64,000 bases of DNA from Lotus japonicus (lineage: Eukaryota > Streptophyta > Magnoliopsida > Fabales > Fabaceae): the NCBI RefSeq assembly GCF_012489685.1, contig NC_080042.1, positions 32,493,158 to 32,557,157 on the forward strand, in the 5' to 3' direction. Under the pieces are notes generated by a model that was not told where the DNA came from, did no database searches, and saw only the letters and a program-made list of their open reading frames with translations. Of the stretch, positions 34,016 through 42,809 are shown piece after piece. The translations under genes were made by a program, and so were the position numbers. Within the stretch, counting starts at the first letter, position 1, and the number at the start of each line of letters is the position of its first letter.

Positions 34016-35328
34016 TGTTGGTAAATCCGCAAGTGTACGAAATCCACCCGGTTTTAAATATCGAACCACAGGGATTGTGAGTGAAAAGATTCGGTTCAAG
34101 CTTTGAGTTTGAAGGTTTGTTTTATTGAGGCAAACATATGACGAAGTAGTAATAAGGAAAAAGAAAATATAAATTCAGAAATGAAATAGAGAAGGAAAAG
34201 AAAGAGTGATTTACTTTGGGTTCTTGCTCAACTAATCAATTCAAGCACATCATTCTAAGCACATGTTCTCATGAATCTCTTCTTGATGATATAGCCTAGT
34301 TACTCACTTATTGATTCCTCACATAAGCAATTCTCTCATACTAAAAGCTAAGCCCAATTCCTTGTGTACTTAGTCATTTATATGAGGTTTTAGATCATGC
34401 AAATTCAGGCCATCAAACCCCAACCCTTCCTCTATTCCTAGTAGCAAGTATAGAAGGGGTAATCCCAAATCGGTTCCCTAATCTATAACAAACTTCCGTT
34501 CTGATTATAGAAAAGCATAAAGCAAGCATGCATACAAGCTTAGATTGATGTTCAGAAAATGGGATTCAAGGGAAGAAGGAGAACATGTGGGAAAGAACTT
34601 AAGATTATAACTCAAATATAAAAAGTCTTACAAAGAAATCCAAAGCAAAAGAAGAGAGATTAGCCAAGCATGGCAAGAACCTGAATTACAAGCTTAGAAG
34701 CCCTCTCACACCCTCCTAGATGCTCCTCTACCTCTGAGTTTATGTAAAAATAAAAGTAGTATCCAAGATTACCAAAGAAAATGACTAAAATCCTATTTAT
34801 AGGCAAATTACACGAGACTGGGCTGTTCTGGGCACTCAGGCGCCAATTCAGAGCGCCTGAGCGCCAATTGCATGCCTAAAACATGCTTTCTGGAGCTAAT
34901 TGGCGCCTAGGCACCCATTCCCAGCGCCTAGGCGCTTAAGCTCGCCTGAAAAGGACTTTTTGGCTTCTGAAACTCCTCTTTTCAATCCTCTTTAAGTTCT
35001 TCATCAATTCCATGCTTCTTGGCCTTCTTTCTCCTTCAGTTTCTGCTCTCCAAACCTAACCAACAAGTCAAGGAAGATTCTAGAAGCTCCAAGAGCTCAT
35101 TAGCACAAGAGGTCCTTCATAAAACACAACAAAACCATGCAAGTCCTAAACTTTACTTAAAATGCAAGAAAACTACCTATAAAACTACTAAATTACCAAA
35201 ACAAAATAAAGACTAAAGAAAAGAATAAAAATGCATGAGAATGCATGAAACACTACATGAGACACAAGAAAAAGACTCAAAACCTACAAGGAAAAACCAT
35301 AAAAACATCATATAAACCCGGGTCATCA
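34016..35328 (-). repeat. Athila-like element 5' LTR
   Basis: 1313 bp, near-identical to 31303-32621. Confidence 0.9.
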
Positions 35329-37213
35329 CCTACCAACGTTCCTGTATAGGGTATCAGGTCTTTGTCCGTCAATCCTAATTGATCAAAAGCATCCCCATAG
35401 ATGATGTCAGCGGAGCTCCCTTGGTCCAAAAGAACCCGCCGCACGTTGAAGCTGTTGATCCTTATCATCACAACCACCGGATCGTCTTTGTGCGTCCTGA
35501 TCCCTTCAAAATCGGCCGACGATATCAGAATATCTGGATGCTGGAAACTGAATGGCGTTTCGTACTGTTGCACTGATGTCACTGCTCTCACGTGCCTTTG
35601 CCTCACCGACGCTGTATCTCCGCCCCCGCGGAATCCACCCGCAATAGTATTTATCGTACCAACTGGCGGCTCAAGGTCTTTATTAAAGGTTTCTCCGCCC
35701 CCTTCTTCCTTGTGGCCAGTGTTTCCTTATTGTCAGCGGTTGGCGTGCGCCGGCGGTTGTCTCGCCTGCGGTCATCCTGCTGACGGCCCCCTCTGTACTG
35801 GTTCCCTTGCTGCCGCTCTCCATTCCACCGATCGCCACGGTCATTCATCTGCAATCGTCCCGCTCGAAAGAGTCTCTCAATCTCATTCTTCAGGGTAAAG
35901 AAATCTCCCGTGTCGTGGCAGGCCGAGCGGTGGTACTCGCACCACTTTGTTTTATCCAACGCCACTCGGGGCGGGTCGGCCTTTTTCTCGCCTTTCTCAA
36001 CTGCGTGAGTTGCCTTGACCTCTCGAAGCAACTCCTTCAGATGGGCATTAAGACTCTTTTCTGACTCCTTCTGACTCCTCTTGCCAGCGAGGGTCAGCTT
36101 GATGCCACGGTCTGCGGCGCTCAAAGTTTTCTCTCCTCGGATACAATGGCTCCTTCGCAGTCTTTTCTCTTGTCTTTACCTTCCTGTCTCGCTTTTTGCT
36201 GCTCTCTCCCCTTTCCTTAGTCCGTTTTTCTTCCGGCGAAGCGTCCCCCAGCTCGCCGTCTTTCCCCTTTTTCGCGCGCCTTTGCTTGAAAGCATCATCT
36301 TCCTCGTCCAGGATGTATTTGTTTGCTCGCGCCCGGATCTCCGCCATGGACCGAGCCGGTTTGCGGCTCAATTTGCTGTTCAGCTTCCCCGGTTGCAACC
36401 CGTTCTTGAAGGCACGCGCATAGGCGTGCGACTCTGACTCCTCAATTTTGACTGATGCTGCGCTGAATCGTTTTACATACTGCTTCAGAGTCTTTTCTCA
36501 GATTGGCGAACGTTGTAGAGATCCTCGATCGTCACCTGCTTGGTTTTGCTGGCGGAAAACTGGACGAGAAATTTTGATGAGAAGTCACGGAAATTAGTGA
36601 TGGATCCCCGGAGTAGCGTGGTAAACCAGGCCATGGCTGTGCCTTTGAACGTAGCTGGTAACATCCTGCACTTCACAGCGTCCGAAGCCGCACTGATCAC
36701 CATTTTTGTGTTGAAGTATAACAGGTGCTCTTTGGGATCAGCTTTCCCGCTGTATGTCTCAAGTACAATATTCTTCATGTTATCTGGTATCGCAACCTCC
36801 CTTACTGCCGCTGAGAACGGTTCGAATTCAGCCACAACCTCCGCCTCCGCCTCGCGTTCCCCTTCATCCTACTCTAGCTGTTCTTGCAAGTAATCGTTCC
36901 TCTGTCGTATATCATCAACACTACGGATCAAGCGCCTCCAGTCTTGGCCAGAGATCGGTGCCTGAGGTGCCTGATTGTCCTCTCCCGAAGCTCCGGGTGA
37001 GTGCGTTGGTGAGCTCTGTTGCTTCGGTGAAGTCGGCGGAGAAGGTAACAGAGGCGTTGGAGAAGGAGGTGGAGGTGGTGGTGGTCGTGGAGAAGTTAAC
37101 TGATCGGTTTCTTCACGACGAACTTGCTCGCGTCGCGGTCTGCCTCTTACGCGACGTGGAGGCGAGCCGCGCCGCTCCTGATCTTCGTCGCGTCGTCGAC
37201 GACGTGTTTCCAT
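35329..37213 (-). pseudogene. Gypsy-1 gag and protease N-terminus, broken
   Basis: Likely start METRRRRRDEDQERR at 37213 (minus), followed by a Pro/Ser-rich segment. Around 36835-36485 is a Retrotrans_gag domain (MKNIVLETYSGKADPKEHLL, CRMLPATFKGTAMAWF, FRDFSSKFLVQFSASKTKQ). A knuckle-like block WCEYHRSACHDTGDFFTLK lies near 35990-35930, with Phe where related elements usually have the last Cys. The protease active site LLDQGSSADIIYGDAF is near 35440. A stop after EQLE (about 36869) and several frameshifts inactivate it. Gag forms particles; the protease cuts Gag. The protease frame is cut at 35329 by the Athila-like insertion and continues at 31302. Confidence 0.8.
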
Positions 37214-37339
37214 CGATCCTGAATAGTGAACCGAAAAACTTCGAGCAAAAACTGAAAACTGAAGAAAATTCACACGGGGAATTGAACTTCTCCAAATCCA
37301 ACTGCAATCCTTATAGTCTGGGAATCAAAATCTACCGTT

Positions 37340-37356
37340 CCCCACAGACGGCGCCA
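37340..37356 (-). other. Gypsy-1 primer binding site
   Basis: TGGCGCCGTCTGTGGGG on the minus strand, 2 nt from the 5' LTR, of the type used by Tat/Ogre-like elements. Confidence 0.8.
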
Positions 37357-37358
37357 AA

Positions 37359-37656
37359 TGTTCCTTCATGAACATTGAGATGAGATATAGTACCTAAGAT
37401 GCAAGGAACGTGATGCGAGATTTCTAGAGAGAAATGAGTGTGTAACCGCTTAGAGAGAGAAAGTAACTGAATTTCAATCTTGTTATTGCACAAATGAGCT
37501 AAGACCCCTTTACAATTGGTATCCCTGCCCTATTTATAGTTGGGGGAGTTGGGCCTAACGCCTTTAAATCATCCTAATGTGCCTTTGGGATAAAGGCCCA
37601 AATCCTTGGTGTGACCCTTGCCTCAGTCCAGCGCCCCTAGGGTCTCGCCCAGTCCA
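37359..37656 (-). repeat. Gypsy-1 5' LTR
   Basis: 298 bp, TGTTCCTTCATGAAC ... CGCCCAGTCCA, with a minus-strand TATA box CTATAAATAG at 37530-37539. It is about 93-95% like 17153-17473 by eye outside small indels. Confidence 0.85.
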
Positions 37657-37723
37657 AAGGATGTTAGAAAAAAAATATCTAATAACACTCTTTACAATAA
37701 CACACTCTTTTAAATACACTCTA

Positions 37724-37922
37724 ATACATATTATCTAAATGACCCATGAGAAATTTGGGTTAAATAACCCATCATCCAATTACATTGGAGATAATTAAGT
37801 TGGAATTTCTATATTTTATTTAAATTTATTTTCAACTCAATTATTTCCAATGTGATTGATTGATGAGTTATTTAATTAACCCAAACTTTCTCGTGGGTCA
37901 TTTAGAGAACCCATATGTAATT
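37724..37922. mobile_element. Foldback (long inverted repeat) element
   Basis: The arms ~37724-37803 and ~37834-37922 are imperfect reverse complements around a ~30-bp loop. For example AAATGACCCATGAGAAA pairs with TTTCTCGTGGGTCATTT, and CCAATTACATTGGAGATAA pairs with TTATTTCCAATGTGATTG. No coding. Possibly a MITE; terminal duplications are not clear. Confidence 0.7.
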
Positions 37923-38013
37923 TATTTATTTAAAAAAAAAATCTAGACAATTTTAAACTAGGAAAAAAAATCAATATATATTAGAAAAGAAGAACTTCCA
38001 TCAGGCTGATTTA

Positions 38014-38355
38014 GTGACGTGTCATTCTCACGTTAATTCTTAGTGACGTGTCATTCTCATAAAAACAATTCCACGTGTCATTCTCAGGTTAGTTCTCATA
38101 AAAAAAATACATTTTTGAATTTTAGATTTGATTAGGATTTAGGTTGTTTATTTCTTGATTTTATCTTAATTTATCTTATTATTTATTTAATGTTAATTTC
38201 AGGAAATATTTTATTTTATTTTAGAGTTATTTTTAGATTATAAATTAACTAGGACTTAGGTTGTTTATTTTTGTCTAAAATTAATTAATACTCTAAAAAA
38301 AATCTCACGTGTCATTCTCAGGTTAATTCTCATAAAAAAATTCACATGTCATTCC
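38014..38355. repeat. Dispersed short repeats around CACGTGTCATTCTCA
   Basis: About five copies of a CACGTGTCATTCTCAGGTTA-like unit, some followed by ATTCTCATAAAAA, in AT-rich sequence. Related CACGTGTCAATTTGTTAG occurs at 38913 and 61278. Confidence 0.6.
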
Positions 38356-38799
38356 ATTTGATAGATTCTCTTATGTTTTGTTATTTTATCTTGAAACCAA
38401 ATTTTAAAATATTTGCCCTAATTATCTAAGATTTACCTAGATTACTGCTTACTAAATTTATTTCCAAAACAAATCTTGAAACCGTTTTTATTATCTCTTT
38501 AAATTAGGAAAAGTCTCAAGCCTATATAATTTACTACATATTTACAAGAATCCCGTGATTTCTCCTTTTATTCTTTCTCATGATCCACAATTTAAAAAAA
38601 ATATATGTAATGCTGAGATTATAATCCATTAAAATTTAAAATATTTTTCCTAATTATCTAAGATACTGCACCAGTCATCTTCTCCTCCATATATTAATAT
38701 ATATTAAAAAAGAATTAATAACTTATCTTTTGTTGACACATTTTTCCTGATTCCAAAAGAGATATTGAAACCGAATTTTAAAAGATTTTGTTCTAATTA

Positions 38800-38899
38800 T
38801 CTAAGATTTAAACAAACACGCATAATCACATTCATGATTAATTGATATATCAAATACAACAGACATATTCCCCGTGAAACGTACGAGAAAAAAAACTAG
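38800..38899 (+). mobile_element. Helitron-like 3' terminus
   Basis: A decayed hairpin CCCCGTGAAACGTACGAG (38870-38887) followed 8 bp later by CTAG resembles the CTRR-ending 3' end of Helitrons. The ~40 bp upstream match 62163-62222. The 5' end is uncertain; TC at about 37971 before AATATATATTAGAAAAG is one candidate. Confidence 0.45.
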
Positions 38900-40097
38900 A
38901 TAACATCCACGTGTCAATTTGTTAGATAACTTTCAATTTGTTAGATAGTTTTGATGCTTAAATCTAAGAAACTTTTTCATAAAATATTAAAATTTTAAAA
39001 GATTTGCCCAAATTATCTAAGATTTACCTAGATTAAATAAAAAACCAGAAAATTCAATAAAATACCATAAAAAAATAATTGATAAAAACTATCAAGATCT
39101 ACCAAATCATAATAAAAACTCATAAAATTTTGAATTAATTAAAAATCCGAAAATTCAATAAAAACATCATAAAAATAAACTTTTTCTTCACCTAAAATTT
39201 ATTTCCATAACAAATCTTGAAACCGATTTTTTAAAGGAATTTTTAAATTTGAGAAACTTTTTCATAAAATATTAAAATTTTAAAATATTTTACCAAATTA
39301 TCTAAGATTTACCTAGATTAAATAAAAAACTAAAAATACCATAAAAATTAATTAATAAAAACTACAAATCACAACAAAAACTCATAAAATTCTGAATTAA
39401 ATAAAAATTCAAAAAATTCAATAAAAATAACATAAAATTTAATTAATACTCTAAAAATAAAATTTTTCTTTACCTAAAATTTATTTTCATAACAAATCTT
39501 GAAACCAATTTTTTACAGGTAAATCTGAGAAACTTTTTCATAAAGTATTAAAATTTTAAAAGATTTATCTTTAAGGTAACCGATTTCTATAAATTTTTAC
39601 AATCTATTTAATATTTGATTGGTTTTAAAAGGTGTATGCTGAGCAAATAAATATTGATTTTTTTAGTTAACAAAATTATTATTAGTTTTATTCTAAATCA
39701 AATAGATATTGATTTTTTTAAAAAATTACAGCATCAATATTTTTTATTTTGATTTTCCCAAAAAAATATTTTTTATATCGCTTTTGGTCATGGCTTAAAG
39801 CGAAGAGAGGTGATTCAATGAACCCATTGGTGTGCTTATCGCTGGTGCGAGGTGGAGCGGTGAGATAAAATTTGGCTTGACTGTTTGAGAATGGATAGAG
39901 CACGTTGCCTATTTATCTATGGCTTATTAGTTTTGTTATTCTGTTTCTTTTGTTTCTTATCTTTTCTACAGTGTGGTTATGCTCAATTATAATTGATAAT
40001 TGGTTGCAACTTCATTGTAACAAACTTTATTCATGGGTTGGAGCAACTTGCCTTGAATTTGCTTTTCAGTTTAAATTTCTCTTTTGATTGTGATGTA
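38900..40097. other. AT-rich repeat debris without genes
   Basis: Contains repeated AATTATCTAAGATTTACCTAGATTAAATAAAAA-like blocks (each match short) and the segment 39588-39776 that recurs at 61303-61500. No protein or RNA gene recognised. Confidence 0.5.
39588..39776. repeat. Left copy of a ~190-bp direct repeat
   Basis: Shares ACAATCTATTTAATATTTG, TTTTAAAAGGTGTATG and ATTACAGCATCAATATTTTT with 61303-61500. The two copies bracket the GDSL fragment and the gypsy-2 complex. Confidence 0.75.
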
Positions 40098-40411
40098 CTC
40101 CCTCCGGTCCTTTTTATAAGAAAAACTTGGACAAAATCACAGAAACCAAGGAAACTAATATTTTTTATAAAATTAACTACTATGCTTAATTCCAATGATG
40201 TTTTTTCCTTTTTTCAAGAACAATCATGCTAATTACCATAAATGTTGATCATACCTATTGGGTGCTTGCAATTTCCCTCCATATTTTTGTATTGGGAATA
40301 AGTCCCTTTGCATTGGTATTGATTATTTGACTTAATTTTATAAGAGTGTTTCTTATAAAAAGGACCAAGAAAAATCTCCAAAGTGTTTCTTATAAAAAGG
40401 ACTGGAGGGAG
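40098..40411. mobile_element. Stowaway-like MITE, 314 bp
   Basis: Terminal inverted repeats CTCCCTCCGGTCCTTTTTAT / ATAAAAAGGACTGGAGGGAG are flanked by TA duplications (40096-40097, 40412-40413), the hallmark of Tc1/mariner-derived Stowaway elements. Confidence 0.93.
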
Positions 40412-40740
40412 TATCTTTGCTTTGTTACATGATGCACGTAAGTGGTTTTTTACTTGGAAAAGAGAAGAAGGTGGATTGTTAGAGATTAATTGTTAAATAT
40501 TTGCGGAATGGTTGTGATAATAACTTAATGATCTAATAGGAAAAGTCTTTATCTGCACTTCCAAACGATAAACAGGGTATTTTCAAGTCGTCGTTGTGCC
40601 ATTAAGTTCTGTCACATGGCACTTGGCACAAGCAATCCAAGTAAGCCTAACCACCTGCAAAATTAAACTAACTAAATAAATTTCAAGTTAGCTTTTTTAG
40701 TAATACACGAATGTAGCAAGTTGTTAATTTTATTTGTGTA
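40412..40740. other. Unassigned sequence upstream of the GDSL fragment
   Basis: AT-rich, probably intron or flank of the captured fragment. It ends in TTTATTTGTGTAG, a plausible splice acceptor at 40740. Nothing else recognised. Confidence 0.35.
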
Positions 40741-41380
40741 GATTCTATATAAGAAAGGGGCTAGAAATTTAGGATTTCTAAGTTTGTCTCCTTTGGGATG
40801 CTTGCCAGCTCTAAGAGCACTGAACCAGGAAGTTGGCAATGGTGGTTGTTTTGAAGCAGCTTCTAGACTTGCTCTAGCACACAATAATACTTTGACCAGT
40901 ATTCTCACAAGCCTTGACCACATACTTAAAGGATTTAAGTACTGTCATTCTAATTTCTATGATTGGCTTCAAGATAGAATAAACAACCCTGCAAATTATG
41001 GTATGTATTGCAATTTGCTGACCACTCATTTCCCAACCATACCTAGACAACCAAATAGTTTACACACTCAATTGACATGTCATTTTTCACTCGGGGTGTC
41101 TGCTAAGTGTCTTCAGTATGCGGATGTCCATGAATCATTACTCTTAATTTCCCTACTGCCACTGTATTTCAATCACTATGTATGTGACCAATTCAATTTT
41201 GATTTTAGTTGAAGGTTTTAAGGAAGGAATTAATGCTTGATGTGGGATTGGCCCTTATGAGGGCATTTTTACTTGTGGGGGCACCAAGAAAGTTAAAGAG
41301 TATGATTTATGTGACAATAGTGGCGAGTATGTATGGTGGGATTCTTTCCACCCAACAGAGAAGATCCATGAGCAAAGGAG
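40741..41380 (+). pseudogene. GDSL esterase/lipase gene fragment (C-terminal exons)
   Basis: Exon 40741-41000 encodes KKGARNLGFLSLSPLGCLPA, ALRALNQE, and HILKGFKYCHSNFYDWLQDR, typical of the C-terminal half of plant GDSL esterases. After an intron (GTATGT at 41001; acceptor near 41214) the last exon encodes GFKEGINA, a TGA stop, GIFTCGGTKKVKEYDLCDN and the catalytic-block motif WWDSFHPTEKIHEQ. The N-terminal exons with the GDS nucleophile are absent, and the TGA stands where the family has Cys, so it is a broken fragment. It lies between two copies of a Helitron-associated repeat and its 3' end stops near a retroposon insertion, suggesting gene-fragment capture. Confidence 0.8.
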
Positions 41381-41851
41381 AAAAATTACACGTGTCAATT
41401 TTTTTTTACAGCATAAGTTTTATTAAATAGAATGGTTGATTGTACAAACATAACTCAACAAAGTGAGCATAAACCCCTCATAAGTTCCCCAAGAACACCT
41501 TAAAATCACATTAAACAGGTCCAAACCCGGATCAAGCACTAATCGACCAATGAGAAAGAGCAAATGTCGGGGAGCTAGATGTGGTAAACAGAAACCACAT
41601 AACCTAACAAAAACAGAGCTCGCTATTGAAGGGGACGCGAAACAACAGACGACATCAACCGGAAAGCAAAGGCAAAAAAACCTAAAGGGAACAACACCCG
41701 ACAACGACCCTAAACAGCATACGCCGACCCGAAATTTCACCACCTTCACTGTTGACCTTGAGCAGCACTCCGGCAGCCCAGAACCATAGCGCCCAACACA
41801 AGAACCATAACGCCCCAAAATGATCTATGACAAAGAACATCTCCGCACCGG

Positions 41852-42171
41852 TGTTCTATCCAAGAACATAGAGATGAGGTACGGTACCCATAGTGAGAGG
41901 ATCGTGATGTGAGAATCTATAGAGAGTTTAGAGCGTAACCACTTAGAGAGAGAAAGTAACTGAATTTCAAGCTTTTTATTTCTCAAATGAGTTAAGAGTC
42001 CCTTACAATTGGTAACCGTCCCCTATTTATAGATTCGGGGGTTGGGCTTGGCACCCCTAATTTCTCCTAATGGGCCAGTTGGGCCTCCCGGGAGAAGGCC
42101 CAATTTCCTGGCTTGTACGTTGCCCCGGGCTGGCGCGCCTGGGTGAGGGACCCTAGGGTTCGCCCAGTCCA
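41852..42171 (-). repeat. Gypsy-2 3' LTR
   Basis: 320 bp, TGTTCTATCCAAGAAC ... CGCCCAGTCCA, with a minus-strand TATA box (CTATAAATAG) near 42024-42033. Confidence 0.9.
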
Positions 42172-42809
42172 CAAGACACCGAGCTCGAAGCATGAGAGTT
42201 GAGTGTGTCTTTTAAGAAGAAACACAAAGCGGCGATCATAAGTAAGCTACCTAACGCCGAAGTCTAATGACTTAAAACAATTACCAACATGGCTTGATAA
42301 CTAGAGCCTAAGACTAATTTTTTGATTTTCCTAACAAGTTCCTTCGATCCCACGAGTCCACAAGTTGGCTCGTGGCGACAACGCTCGGATCCCACGCCCC
42401 GCTCAAGCAGTCATCGTTGTGGACCATGATGGATTGACGCGTGTAAGCCACATGTAATGCACTAAAATAACACAAAGTCCAACGAATCTATAAAATCTTA
42501 ACCGCTATCTCCGATATGTCCTTTCAAATCATAATAAAGCCTGCCAATTTGAATTTAAACCAATGAACTTTGGCGGTTGCAACTTTTCACTTATTGTGCC
42601 GTTCCCATTCCCCAAAAACCGCATCACGTTGTCCCATTGTAATCATTTCATCTTACCACGATGGGACACAATTTCCCAACCTTTACTCGCCTTAACTTTT
42701 AAATCCCCCTTGCTCTATCATTCACCACTTCTCGAACCCTCATAACCTGCTAAAATTGACACCCTAGCACCCTCTCCTATCTTCATTCTACCCTTTTCCC
42801 TTGGCAAGA
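42172..42809 (+). other. Gypsy-2 spacer and putative leader of the antisense ORF
   Basis: Homologous to the gypsy-1 spacer. ACTTTTAAATCCCCC near 42696-42710, about 105 bp before the ATG, is conserved and could act as a TATA-like element. Confidence 0.45.

Larger units (their letters stand above)
31303..35328 (-). mobile_element. Non-autonomous Athila-like LTR element, 4.0 kb, target duplication CCTAC
   Basis: Two ~1.3-kb LTRs (31303-32621, 34016-35328) flank a 1.4-kb internal region with no coding capacity. Target duplication CCTAC is at 31298-31302 and 35329-35333. A minus-strand primer site TGGCGCCGTTGCCGGGGA (33992-34009) next to the right LTR sets the orientation; this sequence is typical of Athila and related gypsy elements. 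The LTRs are nearly identical apart from a 17-bp indel and a few substitutions, so the insertion is young. It disrupts the gypsy-1 protease reading frame. Confidence 0.92.
17153..37656 (-). mobile_element. Gypsy-1: Tat-like Ty3/gypsy element without RT/RNase H/integrase, carrying three insertions
   Basis: Read on the minus strand the order is 5' LTR (37359-37656), primer site, gag, protease, a basic C-terminal extension (to 30257), a spacer with 125-bp repeats, a long antisense ORF and the 3' LTR (17153-17473). Without the hAT MITE (17898-18638), the LTR insertion (20566-28534) and the Athila-like element (31303-35328), it is ~7.75 kb, close to gypsy-2 (~7.0 kb). No reverse transcriptase, RNase H or integrase motif is found. 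The LTRs are clearly a pair, but the flanks differ (TGATA left, AAGGA right), so no target duplication is visible. Confidence 0.8.

Noticed and set aside
39905..40232. Hydrophobic short frames as membrane proteins
   Set aside because: T-rich sequence gives Leu/Phe-rich frames by composition; one overlaps the Stowaway MITE.
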